From an uncultured Oscillospiraceae bacterium (GTDB taxonomy: Bacteria > Bacillota > Clostridia > Oscillospirales > Oscillospiraceae), in contig CANQNS010000002.1 of the NCBI GenBank assembly GCA_947625285.1, positions 141,951 to 205,950 of the forward strand: DNA of 64,000 nt, given 5' to 3'. Both the position numbers and the translations under genes were made by a program. Of the stretch, positions 38,307 through 46,257 are shown one piece after another (the stretch's first letter is position 1; each line of letters begins with the position of its first letter). The notes beneath the pieces are model-generated. The model was given only the letters and a program-made list of their open reading frames with translations. It made no database searches and was not told where the DNA came from.

Positions 38307-38759
38307 ATGGCTCTTTACAGCGATAAGGTCATGGACCATTTCCAGCACCCCCGGAACGTGGGGAAGATGGAGGACGCCGACGGCATCGGCGAGGTGGGCA
38401 ACGCTGTCTGCGGCGACATCATGCGGATGTATATCAAGGTCCGGGACGGCATCATCACCGACGTGAGCTTCATCACCTTCGGCTGCGGCAGCGCCATCGC
38501 CAGCTCCTCCATGGCTACGGAGATGATAAAGGGCATGCCCATCGAGAAGGCCCTGGAGCTCTCCAACAAGGCCGTGGCGGAGGCTCTGGACGGTCTGCCC
38601 GCCCATAAGCTGCACTGCTCCGTGCTGGCGGAGGAGGCGGTCCGGGCCGCGGTGAAGGATTATTACGACAAGCACGACATCGCCTACGACCCGGCCATCT
38701 TCGGCTGCGACGTGGCCTGTGCCCACCAGCACGATCACGACGCCCCCGCGGAGGCGTGA
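38307..38759 (+). CDS. iscU: Fe-S cluster scaffold IscU/NifU N-terminal type
   Basis: Scaffold on which IscS sulfur and iron form clusters. Three ligand Cys are present: GNAVCGDIM, FITFGCGSAIASSS and LHCSVLAEEA. At 150 residues it ends in a His/Asp-rich tail (AHQHDHDAP) that may bind metal. AAGGAGG precedes the ATG. The stop overlaps possible mnmA starts. Confidence 0.95.
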   Translation: MALYSDKVMDHFQHPRNVGKMEDADGIGEVGNAVCGDIMRMYIKVRDGIITDVSFITFGCGSAIASSSMATEMIKGMPIEKALELSNKAVAEALDGLPAHKLHCSVLAEEAVRAAVKDYYDKHDIAYDPAIFGCDVACAHQHDHDAPAEA

Positions 38760-38761
38760 GC

Positions 38762-39871
38762 GTGCCCCCGGCTGCGGACTGCGCCCATAGACCCAAGGCG
38801 TTGGTCGCCATGTCCGGCGGCGTGGACAGCAGCGTAGCCGCCCTTTTACTGCAAAAGGACGGCTATGACTGTATAGGAGCCACCATGAAGCTGCGGCGGG
38901 ACGAGCCGCCTGACGGCGCGGGGAACAGGACCTGCTGCACCGCCGACGACGCGGCGGACGCCCGCTCGGCGGCGTTCCGGCTGGGGATGGAGCATTATGT
39001 GTTCAACATGGCGGAGGACTTCGACCGCCGGGTGGTGGAGCCTTTCGTCCGAACGTATGAGGCGGGCCGGACCCCCAATCCCTGCATCGAGTGCAACCGC
39101 TGGCTGAAGTTCGGCCTTCTGCTGGACCGGGCCAGGACTTTGGGCTGCGACGCGGTGGCTACGGGCCACTACGCCCGCGTCCAGCGGCGCGCCGACGGAC
39201 GGTGGCTGCTGTGCAAGGGGGCGGACCCCGGCAAGGACCAGAGCTATGTGCTTTATATGCTCACCCAGGAGCAGCTTGCCCATACCCGCTTCCCTCTGGG
39301 GGAGCTGACAAAGGAGCGTGTCCGCCGGATCGCGGAGGAGGCCGGCCTTCTGAACGCCCGCAAGACGGACAGCCAGGACATCTGCTTCGTCCCGGACGGG
39401 GACTACGCCGCCTTCATTCGCCGGTACACGGGAAAGGACTATCCCGCCGGGGACTTCGTGGACGAGAGCGGAAAGGTCCTGGGCCGGCACAAGGGCCTGA
39501 TCGGGTACACCGTGGGCCAGCGGCGGGGCCTGGGAGTGGCGGCGGACCGGCCGCTGTATGTGCGCGCCAAGCGCACGGAGGACAACACCATCGTTTTGGC
39601 GGGCGGTGAGCGGCTCTTCTCCCGGCGGCTGCTGGCCCGGAACATAAACCTGATCCCCTTTGATAAGCTGGACAGGCCCCTGCGCTGCGGGGCCAGGATC
39701 CGCTACAGCCAAACCGAACAGCCCGCCACCGTGACCCAGACCGGGCCGGACGAGCTGGAGGTGGTCTTTGACCGGCCCCAGCGGGCCGTCACCGCCGGTC
39801 AGGCCGTGGTCCTCTACGACGGGGATCTGGTGCTGGGGGGCGGTACCATATGGGAAACGGAGGACATGTGA
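38762..39871 (+). CDS. mnmA: tRNA-specific 2-thiouridylase
   Basis: Thiolates the wobble U34 of Lys, Glu and Gln tRNAs with sulfur relayed from IscS. The PP-loop is VAMSGGVDSSVAALL. The two catalytic Cys are in TPNPCIECNRWLKFG and DSQDICFVPDGDY. The C-terminal beta-barrel has LARNINLIPFDKL. GTG 38762 is favoured by GGAGG seven bases upstream; GTG 38756 overlapping iscU is possible. Placement beside iscS fits its sulfur need. Confidence 0.95.
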   Translation: MPPAADCAHRPKALVAMSGGVDSSVAALLLQKDGYDCIGATMKLRRDEPPDGAGNRTCCTADDAADARSAAFRLGMEHYVFNMAEDFDRRVVEPFVRTYEAGRTPNPCIECNRWLKFGLLLDRARTLGCDAVATGHYARVQRRADGRWLLCKGADPGKDQSYVLYMLTQEQLAHTRFPLGELTKERVRRIAEEAGLLNARKTDSQDICFVPDGDYAAFIRRYTGKDYPAGDFVDESGKVLGRHKGLIGYTVGQRRGLGVAADRPLYVRAKRTEDNTIVLAGGERLFSRRLLARNINLIPFDKLDRPLRCGARIRYSQTEQPATVTQTGPDELEVVFDRPQRAVTAGQAVVLYDGDLVLGGGTIWETEDM

Positions 39872-40446
39872 TGGAGCGGGAAAAAGCGTGGGAGCTTCTC
39901 ACCAAATACAACCAGGACCATTTCCACCTGCAGCACGCGCTGACGGTGGAGGGGGTCATGCGCTGGTACGCCAACGACCTGGGCTATGGCGACCAGGCCG
40001 ACCACTGGGCCACGGTGGGCCTGCTGCACGACCTGGACTTTGAACAGTGGCCGGACCAGCACTGCGTCAAGCAGCAGGAGCTGATGCGCGCCGCCGGGGT
40101 GGAGGAGGATATCATCCGCTCCGCCTGCAGCCACGGCTACGGCTTGACCGGGGTGGACATAGAGCCCTCGCTGGAGATGGAAAAGGTCCTGTTTGCCGCG
40201 GACGAGCTGACGGGCCTCATCGGCGCGGCGGCCCTGATGCGGCCCAGCAAGAGCGTCCAGGACATGGAGGTCAAGAGCCTCAAGAAGAAGTTCAAGTCTC
40301 CCGGCTTTGCCGCCGGCTGCAGCCGTGAGGTCATTCAAAAAGGCGCGGATATGCTGGGCTGGCCCCTGGAGGAACTGATGGAAAAGACCATCCTGGCTAT
40401 GCGCTCCTGTGAATCGGACGTGCGAGCGGCCATGGAGAAGCTGTGA
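39871..40446 (+). CDS. HD-domain protein
   Basis: A 191-residue single HD domain (about residues 20-150). The metal-binding pattern is seen as FHLQHALTVEGVMRWY, then GLLHDLDFEQWPDQH with the HD doublet, then a later SHGYG and ADELTGLI. HD proteins are metal-dependent phosphohydrolases, often of nucleotides. ATG 39871 overlaps the mnmA stop by one base and has GGAGG eight bases upstream. Its steady position between mnmA and an Rrf2 regulator suggests a role in cysteine, Fe-S or tRNA metabolism, but the substrate is unknown. Confidence 0.85.
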   Translation: MEREKAWELLTKYNQDHFHLQHALTVEGVMRWYANDLGYGDQADHWATVGLLHDLDFEQWPDQHCVKQQELMRAAGVEEDIIRSACSHGYGLTGVDIEPSLEMEKVLFAADELTGLIGAAALMRPSKSVQDMEVKSLKKKFKSPGFAAGCSREVIQKGADMLGWPLEELMEKTILAMRSCESDVRAAMEKL

Positions 40447-40483
40447 GCGGGATATGCGAGTTTGAAGCATGGGAGGCGGCAGT

Positions 40484-40921
40484 ATGAAAATTTCTACCAG
40501 AGGCAGGTATGCCCTGCGGACCATGGTGGACCTGGCCCAGCACAGCGGCGACGGGCTGGTGACCTTGAAGGATGTGGCCGCCCGGCAGGAGCTCAGTCAA
40601 AAATACCTGGAGCAGATCGTGACCCAGCTCAGCAAGGCGGGGCTGGTGAAGGGCATCCGGGGACCCCAGGGAGGCTACCGGCTCAGCCGGGAGCCCAAAG
40701 ACTATAACGTGGGGGAGATACTGGAGCTGGTGGAGGGCAGCCTTGCCCCGGTGGAGTGCCTGGAGGAAGGGCCCAACACCTGCGAACGGTGCTCCTCCTG
40801 CGCCACGCTGGATATGTGGACCGGGCTTTACAAGGTGGTCACCGATTACCTGGGAAATATCACATTGCAGGACATCGTGGACCGGGCCAACGCCGCCGCC
40901 GGCAACGACTATGTGATCTGA
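40484..40921 (+). CDS. Rrf2-family regulator (IscR/CymR-like)
   Basis: A 145-residue winged-helix repressor. It opens MKISTRGRYALRTMVDLAQH with the recognition helix in LSQKYLEQIVTQLSKAGLVKG. The C-terminal half has ECLEEGPNTCERCSSC, three to four Cys in the position where IscR binds an Fe-S cluster; CymR of Bacillus lacks these. Position in an isc operon and just before cysK fits control of Fe-S and cysteine genes. ATG 40484 follows GGGAGG. The Cys pattern favours a cluster sensor over a plain CymR. Confidence 0.9.
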   Translation: MKISTRGRYALRTMVDLAQHSGDGLVTLKDVAARQELSQKYLEQIVTQLSKAGLVKGIRGPQGGYRLSREPKDYNVGEILELVEGSLAPVECLEEGPNTCERCSSCATLDMWTGLYKVVTDYLGNITLQDIVDRANAAAGNDYVI

Positions 40922-40934
40922 AAACAGGATACGC

Positions 40935-40966
40935 GCCCCGGCCGTCCCCGGACGGCCGGGGCTTTT
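40935..40966 (+). terminator. terminator of the isc operon
   Basis: GCCCCGGCCGTCC (40935-40947) and GGACGGCCGGGGC (40950-40962), then TTTT. The very tight loop means the innermost pairs will open. Confidence 0.85.
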
Positions 40967-41004
40967 GACCGTCTGGTGCCCCCGTGCGCTTTCGCAAAAA
41001 ACAG

Positions 41005-41032
41005 TTGACACCGCCGCCGGATGGTGTATAAT
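41005..41032 (+). promoter_or_regulatory. cysK promoter
   Basis: TTGACA (41005-41010), 16-base GC-rich spacer, TATAAT (41027-41032). Both hexamers are perfect. The leader contains CCAC...GTGG half-sites (about 41041-41065) that could be an Rrf2 site, weakly supported. Confidence 0.85.
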
Positions 41033-41085
41033 AACAGCATCCACGTAAAACACACTAAACCAGTGGGAAAAGGGGAGATTTAAAA

Positions 41086-42015
41086 ATGCCGGTGTATAAG
41101 TCCTTTACGGAGCTGGTGGGGGGCACGCCCCTGCTGGAGCTTGTGAATCTGGAGAAGAAGCTGGGCCTGCGGGCGGCGGTCCTGGCAAAGCTTGAGTACT
41201 TCAATCCGGCCGGGTCCGTGAAGGACCGGATCGCCAAGGCCATGATCGAGGACGCGGAGGCCTCCGGGAAGCTGAAGCCCGGCGCGGTGATCGTGGAGCC
41301 TACCTCCGGCAACACGGGCATCGGCCTGGCGGCGGTGGCGGCGGCCAAGGGGTATAAGATCATATTGACTATGCCGGAGACCATGAGCGTGGAGCGGCGC
41401 AATCTTTTGAAGGCCTACGGCGCGGAGCTGGTGCTGACTGAGGGGGCCAAGGGCATGAAGGGGGCCATCGCCAAGGCGGACGAGATCGCCGCCCAGACCC
41501 CTGGCGCGTTCATCCCCGGCCAGTTCGTCAACCCCGCCAACCCTGCCGCCCACAAAGCCACGACGGGCCCGGAGATATGGAAGGACACGGAGGGAAAGGT
41601 GGACATATTCGTGGCCGGCGTGGGCACCGGCGGCACCCTGACGGGCGTAGGGGAGTACCTGAAGGAGCAGAAGCCGTCGGTGCGGGTGGTGGCCGTGGAG
41701 CCGGCCGCGTCGCCGGTACTCAGCAAGGGCGTGGCCGGGGCCCACAAGATCCAGGGCATCGGTGCGGGCTTCGTGCCCGACGTGCTCAACACCCAGGTCT
41801 ATGACGAGATCATCCCCGTGGAGAACGAGGACGCCTTCGCCCTGGGCCGGGAGCTGGGCCGGACCGAGGGCATATTGGTGGGCATTTCCTCCGGCGCGGC
41901 GTTGTGGGCGGCCATCGAGCTTGCCAAACGGCCTGAGAACGCGGGCAAGACCATCGTGGCCCTGCTCCCCGACACCGGGGACCGGTATTTGTCCACGCCC
42001 ATGTTCCAGGAGTAA
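41086..42015 (+). CDS. cysK: cysteine synthase (O-acetylserine sulfhydrylase)
   Basis: PLP enzyme making cysteine from O-acetylserine and sulfide. The PLP lysine is in [18 protein letters not shown], the substrate loop is [19 protein letters not shown] and the phosphate-binding loop is [16 protein letters not shown]. At 309 residues it is full length. GGGGAG precedes ATG 41086. It has its own strong promoter next to an Rrf2 regulator and iscS, which consumes cysteine. Confidence 0.97.
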   Translation: MPVYKSFTELVGGTPLLELVNLEKKLGLRAAVLAKLEYFNPAGSVKDRIAKAMIEDAEASGKLKPGAVIVEPTSGNTGIGLAAVAAAKGYKIILTMPETMSVERRNLLKAYGAELVLTEGAKGMKGAIAKADEIAAQTPGAFIPGQFVNPANPAAHKATTGPEIWKDTEGKVDIFVAGVGTGGTLTGVGEYLKEQKPSVRVVAVEPAASPVLSKGVAGAHKIQGIGAGFVPDVLNTQVYDEIIPVENEDAFALGRELGRTEGILVGISSGAALWAAIELAKRPENAGKTIVALLPDTGDRYLSTPMFQE

Positions 42016-42028
42016 AACATACCTTATT

Positions 42029-42099
42029 GACTGCTCCCTTTGACGAGGGAGCAGTCAGTGCCTATGGCACTGACTGAGGGAGAGATAACATTATCTCCC
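42029..42099. repeat. palindromic REP/MITE-like intergenic repeat
   Basis: Three consecutive hairpins with overlapping edges: GACTGCTCCCT/AGGGAGCAGTC (42029-42056), CAGTCAGTGCC/GGCACTGACTG (42052-42076) and GAGATAA/TTATCTC (42082-42097). The first two compete for GCAGTC. The style, CTCCCTTTGACGAGGGAG followed by a CAGTC-type stem, resembles short palindromic repeats I recall from related gut Clostridia. It shares no obvious blocks with the repeats at 18.2, 21.7 and 34.0 kb. Confidence 0.65.
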
Positions 42100-42105
42100 A
42101 TGAAA

Positions 42106-42137
42106 ACCGCCCCGGCCGAAAGGCCGGGGCGGTCGTT
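42106..42137. terminator. bidirectional terminator between cysK and aminotransferase
   Basis: ACCGCCCCGGCC/GGCCGGGGCGGT with a GAAA tetraloop. AAAA on the left gives a T-run for the minus strand, while CGTTAT on the right is a weaker T-tract for cysK. Confidence 0.8.
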
Positions 42138-42149
42138 ATGAACGCTGCT

Positions 42150-43433
42150 TTACCCTTTTGCGCCCAGGGTCTCCAGGGCGGCCAGCCGGGCCGCCACGCA
42201 GAAGAGCTGGATGGCCGCGGCCAGGGAGGGGATGTCGGGGTAAGTAGGGGCGATGCGGATCACGCTGTCGTCCGGGTCCTTGCCGTAGGGGAAGGGGGCC
42301 CCGGCGGGGGTCAGCACCAGACCCGCCTCTTTGCACAGGGCCACGCACCGGGAGGCGGTGCCGGGCAGGCCCTCGAAGGCCACGAAGTAGCCCCCGTGGG
42401 GGGTGATCCACTTGCCGATGCCCCGGGGCGCGATCTGCTCCGCCAGGGTGTACAGCACGCAGTCGAACTTGGGCTTCACCAGGGCCGCCTGCTTTTTCAT
42501 ATGCTCCCGCACGCCCTGGGCGGACTTGAAGAAATGCACATGCCGAAGCTGGTTGATCTTGTCGTAGCCGATGGTGGCTACCCCCATCTGCCGCAGGAGG
42601 AATTTGACGTTGCCCTCGCTGGCGGCCAGCACCGCCAGACCCGCCCCGGAGAAGGTGATCTTGCTGGTGGAGGCGAACTCATATACCATGTCCTCGGAGC
42701 CGTATTCCTTACAGGCGTCGAAGATGTTGAGCAGCCGGTCGTCCTCCTCCTCGAAGCCGTGGACTACATAGGCGTTGTCCCAGAAGATGCGAAAATCGTC
42801 CGCCGCGGGCTTCAACGCCGCGAAGGCGCGGACCGTGTCGTCGGAATAGGTGACGCCGGTGGGGTTGGAATACTTGGGCACGCACCAGACGCCTTTCACC
42901 AGGGGGTCGGACTCCACATACCGCTTCACCTGGTCCATATCCGGGCCTGTGGCGGACATGGGGATGTTGATCATCTCGATGCCGAACTCCTGGCAGATGG
43001 CGAAGTGCCGGTCATAGCCCGGCACCGGGCACAGGAACTTGATCTGCCCCTGCTGGCCCCAGGGCCGGGACCCCTTGTAGACCCCCAGCAGGATGGCCCG
43101 GACTACCGCGTCGTACATCAGGTTCAGACTGGACTGGCCGCCCATGATGATGTTTTTCTGCTCCAGGCCCAGGATGTCCGCGAAAAGCTGCTTGCACTCG
43201 TCCACCCCCGCCAGCTCCCCGTAGTTACGCACGTCGGTGCCCTTGCGGGTGACGATCAGGGCGGAGGGGTCCTGTCCCAGCAGGCCCATGGACAGGTCCA
43301 GCTGCACCGGGTTGGGCTTGCCCCGGGACATATCCAGGCTCCGCTTGATAGACTTCAGATCCTTGTATTCCCGGCTGACGGCGGCGTATTCCGCGGCCAG
43401 CTCCTCTTTCGTCATATCAAGATAACTTTTCAT
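42150..43433 (-). CDS. aspartate aminotransferase, subgroup Ic
   Basis: A 427-residue PLP-dependent class I/II aminotransferase of the subgroup typified by Corynebacterium AspT. DMSRGKPNPVQLDLSMG opens the domain. CPVPGYDRHFAICQEFGI and KYSNPTGVTYSDDTV follow. The PLP lysine is in FASTSKITFSGAGLAV. Tail RIAPTYPDIPSL binds the substrate carboxylate. The usual reaction is aspartate with 2-oxoglutarate to oxaloacetate and glutamate. AAGGAG precedes the ATG, and a promoter lies at 43470-43498. Confidence 0.87.
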   Translation of the reverse strand: MKSYLDMTKEELAAEYAAVSREYKDLKSIKRSLDMSRGKPNPVQLDLSMGLLGQDPSALIVTRKGTDVRNYGELAGVDECKQLFADILGLEQKNIIMGGQSSLNLMYDAVVRAILLGVYKGSRPWGQQGQIKFLCPVPGYDRHFAICQEFGIEMINIPMSATGPDMDQVKRYVESDPLVKGVWCVPKYSNPTGVTYSDDTVRAFAALKPAADDFRIFWDNAYVVHGFEEEDDRLLNIFDACKEYGSEDMVYEFASTSKITFSGAGLAVLAASEGNVKFLLRQMGVATIGYDKINQLRHVHFFKSAQGVREHMKKQAALVKPKFDCVLYTLAEQIAPRGIGKWITPHGGYFVAFEGLPGTASRCVALCKEAGLVLTPAGAPFPYGKDPDDSVIRIAPTYPDIPSLAAAIQLFCVAARLAALETLGAKG

Positions 43434-43469
43434 TGTTATTAAAACTCCTTATTACGGTCGTTCCCATAC

Positions 43470-43498
43470 AGTATAATCAATCCCCCGGCGTTTTGCAA
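43470..43498 (-). promoter_or_regulatory. aminotransferase promoter
   Basis: On the minus strand TTGCAA (43493-43498), 17-base spacer, TATACT (43470-43475). Confidence 0.7.
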
Positions 43499-43527
43499 TC
43501 AAAACCTGCAAGTTTGTCCGTTTCCAC

Positions 43528-43562
43528 AAAAAAACGCCCCCCGAACGGCGGTCCGGGGGGCA
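43528..43562 (-). terminator. terminator after rubrerythrin
   Basis: On the minus strand a GCCCCCCGGAC...TTCGGGGGGC stem is followed by seven T. It ends the rubrerythrin transcript before the aminotransferase promoter. Confidence 0.85.
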
Positions 43563-43580
43563 TTTGGCGGTCTTGAAAGA

Positions 43581-44117
43581 TCAGTAGTTCTCGGCGTGGA
43601 CCTCAAAGTAGCTCATGGGGTGGTTGCAGGTGGGGCAGACCTCGGGGGCGGCGGTGCCCACCACGATGTGGCCGCAGTTGCGGCACTCCCACACCTTGAC
43701 CTCGCTCTTGGCAAAGACCTGGGCGGTCTCCACGTTCTTCAAAAGGGCGCGGTAACGCTCCTCATGGGTCTTTTCGATGGCGGCCACCAGACGGAACTTG
43801 GCGGCCAGCTCATGGAAGCCCTCCTCGTCGGCGGTCTTGGCAAAGCCGTCGTACATATCGGTCCACTCGTAGTTCTCGCCATCGGCGGCGGCGGCCAGGT
43901 TCTGGGCGGTGTCGCCGATGCCCTCCAGCTCCTTGAACCAGAGCTTGGCGTGCTCCTTCTCGTTGTCGGCGGTCTTCAGAAACAGGGCCGCGATCTGCTC
44001 AAAGCCCTCCTTCTTGGCCTTGGAGGCGAAATAGGTGTACTTGTTGCGGGCCTGGGATTCGCCGGCGAAAGCGGCTTCCAGGTTCTTCTCGGTCTGGGTG
44101 CCAGCGTATTTGCTCAT
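43581..44117 (-). CDS. rbr: rubrerythrin
   Basis: Non-heme diiron peroxidase that reduces H2O2 in anaerobes. The N-terminal ferritin-like domain has [28 protein letters not shown] and [11 protein letters not shown] (iron ligands Glu and His). The C-terminal rubredoxin domain has ECRNCGHI and EVCPTCNHP. The 178-residue length is usual. AAAGGAG fixes ATG 44117. It is monocistronic, between its own promoter (44171-44199) and a strong terminator. Confidence 0.96.
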   Translation of the reverse strand: MSKYAGTQTEKNLEAAFAGESQARNKYTYFASKAKKEGFEQIAALFLKTADNEKEHAKLWFKELEGIGDTAQNLAAAADGENYEWTDMYDGFAKTADEEGFHELAAKFRLVAAIEKTHEERYRALLKNVETAQVFAKSEVKVWECRNCGHIVVGTAAPEVCPTCNHPMSYFEVHAENY

Positions 44118-44152
44118 GGTGCAGTCTCCTTTACAGCATTTGTAGATCATAT

Positions 44153-44199
44153 AATCAGGAATCTGTCCTGATTTTATCATGGGGAGGTACGCTTGTCAA
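44153..44199 (-). promoter_or_regulatory. rubrerythrin promoter with overlapping inverted repeat
   Basis: On the minus strand TTGACA (44194-44199), 17-base spacer, TAAAAT (44171-44176). AATCAGGA/TCCTGATT (44153-44173, 5-base centre) overlaps the -10 edge and the start site, a position where a peroxide or redox repressor would block transcription. It does not match the known PerR box. Confidence 0.75.
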
Positions 44200-44211
44200 C
44201 CGGCGAAAGGG

Positions 44212-44676
44212 TCAGCGGACGGTGATGCCGGTCAGGTGTTTGAGAAGGCCCCGGCAGCCGGCGTCGATATCGGTCCAGGCCGTCTCGAAATCCCCGGTGT
44301 ACCAGGGGTCCGCCACGTCGCCGGGCCGGTCGGTGAACTCCATCAGCAGCCGGAGCTTGTCCTGGGGGTCTCCGCCGCAGATGCGGCGCATATTGCGCAG
44401 GTTCGCGGTGTCCATGCCGACGATCAGGTCAAAGGAGCCGTAGTCCCGCCGGTTCATCTGCCGGGCGGTCTTGCCGGCGCAGTCGATGCCGTGCCGCTGC
44501 AGCGTCCGCCGGGCGGGGGGATAGACCGGGTTGCCCAGCTCCTCCGCGCTGGTGGCGGCGGAGGCGATATAGAACTCGTCCTGCATATCCAGCCGGGTCA
44601 CGAGCTGTTTCAGGATGAACTCCGCCATGGGGCTGCGGCAGATGTTCCCATGGCAGACGAAAAGGATCTTAGTCAA
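44212..44676 (-). CDS. low-molecular-weight protein-tyrosine phosphatase
   Basis: A 154-residue cytosolic phosphatase with the N-terminal P-loop FVCHGNICRSPMAEF (Cys nucleophile, Arg) and the general-acid Asp in DVADPWYTGDFE. Members act on phosphotyrosine, in Gram-positives often on polysaccharide-control kinases, or on arginine phosphate. The start is TTG 44676 with AAAGGAG ten bases upstream. It lies 17 bases after the alpha/beta hydrolase gene and likely shares its transcript. Confidence 0.92.
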   Translation of the reverse strand: MTKILFVCHGNICRSPMAEFILKQLVTRLDMQDEFYIASAATSAEELGNPVYPPARRTLQRHGIDCAGKTARQMNRRDYGSFDLIVGMDTANLRNMRRICGGDPQDKLRLLMEFTDRPGDVADPWYTGDFETAWTDIDAGCRGLLKHLTGITVR

Positions 44677-44693
44677 GAGGGCGCGCTCCTTTC

Positions 44694-45638
44694 TCAGACG
44701 CTCTGCTTTTCCGTCATGTCCAGCGAGGCGATGAACTGGCGCACCGCGTTCTCGTACTTTTCCGGGTCCAGGATATAGGAGATGGCGTGGGCCGCGTCGG
44801 CCACGGTAACGCGGGTCTTTGGGCCGGTGCAGGCGTCATAGATCTCCCGGCTCATGTCGCAGGGGACGAACCGGTCGTCCTCCCCGTGGATCAGCAGGAT
44901 GGGGACCTTGGCGTTGCGGACCGCCTTCACGGGGGAGGCGGCGGTCAGGCTGAAGCCACCGTACAGCCGGGCCCCCAGCAGGATGAAGGGGTACAGCAGG
45001 ATGGACGCCGGACCCATGGTGTCCCGGCCCACCTTGCGGATGATGGCTCCCGGATCGGAGTAGGGGCAGTCAGCGATGATGCCCTTCACCTCCGCCGGCA
45101 GGTCCAGGTCCGAGGCCATCAGCACCGTGGCCGCGCCCATGGACACCCCCGCCAGGGTGATGGGCCGGCCGGGCCAGCGGCCGGCGGCGTACCGGGCCCA
45201 GCTGAGACAGTCGAACCGCTCCAGCACGCCGAAGGAGATGGTCCGGCCCTCGCTTTTGCCATGGGCGCGCTGGTCTACCACCAGGGTGTTCATGCCCATC
45301 TCCCGGGCCAGCTTGTTGCCGCCGCAGAAGTCCCGCTGGCCGGTGCTCTTGTAGCCGTGGAACTGGATCTGCAGGGGCGCGCCGTCGGCCACATGATAGT
45401 AGCGGCCGAAGAGCTTCGTGCCGTCGAAGGCCGTCAGCTCCACGCCCTCAAAGGGGATGCCGTCCATGGACCGGATCAGCTCCGTCATCTTCTCCCGGTA
45501 GGGGTCGTACTGTTCCTCCGGCGGCAGGTCGTAGGGGCTCTCCGTCCGGCCGGGATGGTGGAATGGGATGCAGTAGGCGGCGTAGCTGACGGCCAGCACC
45601 GCCACGACGAGTATCGTCAAAACGATGAGCAAAGTCAT
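44694..45638 (-). CDS. membrane-anchored alpha/beta hydrolase
   Basis: The 314-residue protein starts with a transmembrane helix (TLLIVLTILVVAVLAVSYAAY) and then a serine hydrolase fold. IQFHGYKSTGQRDFCGGN holds the oxyanion region, LAGVSMGAATVLMAS holds the nucleophile Ser, HGEDDRFVP the Asp and AAHAISY the His. This matches the YfhR/BEM46-like acyl-hydrolase group. The substrate is unknown. ATG 45638 is chosen since GGGGGATATCC precedes it and the helix begins right after. Confidence 0.85.
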   Translation of the reverse strand: MTLLIVLTILVVAVLAVSYAAYCIPFHHPGRTESPYDLPPEEQYDPYREKMTELIRSMDGIPFEGVELTAFDGTKLFGRYYHVADGAPLQIQFHGYKSTGQRDFCGGNKLAREMGMNTLVVDQRAHGKSEGRTISFGVLERFDCLSWARYAAGRWPGRPITLAGVSMGAATVLMASDLDLPAEVKGIIADCPYSDPGAIIRKVGRDTMGPASILLYPFILLGARLYGGFSLTAASPVKAVRNAKVPILLIHGEDDRFVPCDMSREIYDACTGPKTRVTVADAAHAISYILDPEKYENAVRQFIASLDMTEKQSV

Positions 45639-45711
45639 ACAGGATATCCCCCGGTCGTATTTTTTGCCGCGGGTCCGCCGGTACGGTCCGGCAGTCCCAC
45701 GGGCTGTTACC

Positions 45712-45740
45712 AGTATAAATACCCGGCGATTTTCTGTCAA
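45712..45740 (-). promoter_or_regulatory. alpha/beta hydrolase promoter
   Basis: On the minus strand perfect TTGACA (45735-45740), 17-base spacer, TATACT (45712-45717). Confidence 0.85.
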
Positions 45741-45832
45741 CCGGATTTTTGTTTTTTTACCGCCCCGGCGCGGCTTGCCATTATCCGGCGAGTGTGATAA
45801 CCTATATAAACAGGAAGGGGGGGCGTCAGACC

Positions 45833-46210
45833 GTGGACAGCACAGAGCGGGCCGCAGACCGCCTGCGGGCCAGCATGGACGCGGACGGGCCCTATCGGGA
45901 CGACGCGCTGTGGGACGCGCTCATTGCCCTGCAGGGGGAGACCTTCCACACGGCCAAGGGCCTGGCGTTCACCTACCTCATCCGGGAGCGGCGGGACGGA
46001 GCCGTGGGTGGGGAGATGTTCATCAGCCGCAAGGAAAAGAGCATCACCCAAAGCACCGTGTTCGTGGCCTTCCACCGGGCCCTGGAGCTGGGCGGCGACG
46101 TGGACGGGCCCAAGCGGCTGGGCACCTTCGGGGCCAGCTATCTCTATCCCGTGTTCATCCGACTGGGCGTTATCCGCCAGCGGGAGGACCCGCAGGTGAC
46201 GCTGTTTTGA
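45833..46210 (+). CDS. conserved protein of unknown function
   Basis: A 125-residue soluble protein. Its core GEMFISRKEKSITQSTVFVA, ALELGG and FGASYLYPVFIRLGVI resembles a short conserved protein I recall from many Clostridia, with no established function. GTG 45833 is preceded by AGGAAGGGGGGG. It is transcribed away from the alpha/beta hydrolase. The basic, Ser/Thr-rich middle could contact nucleic acid, but that is speculation. No membrane segment or Cys cluster is present. Confidence 0.7.
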   Translation: MDSTERAADRLRASMDADGPYRDDALWDALIALQGETFHTAKGLAFTYLIRERRDGAVGGEMFISRKEKSITQSTVFVAFHRALELGGDVDGPKRLGTFGASYLYPVFIRLGVIRQREDPQVTLF

Positions 46211-46243
46211 AAAAAGAGGCCGCCGCGAAAAACGCGGCGGTCC
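46210..46243 (-). terminator. terminator of the 46258 gene
   Basis: On the minus strand a CCGCCGCG/CGCGGCGG stem with a TTTTT loop runs into TCTTTTTT. It overlaps the end of the convergent gene at 45833-46210. Confidence 0.8.
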
Positions 46244-46257
46244 TGGTATGTTCCCCT

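Noticed and set aside
41041..41066. CymR/Rrf2 operator in the cysK leader
   Set aside because: CCAC and GTGG half-sites exist but the dyad is poor and the spacing unusual; mentioned only as a weak possibility under the promoter.
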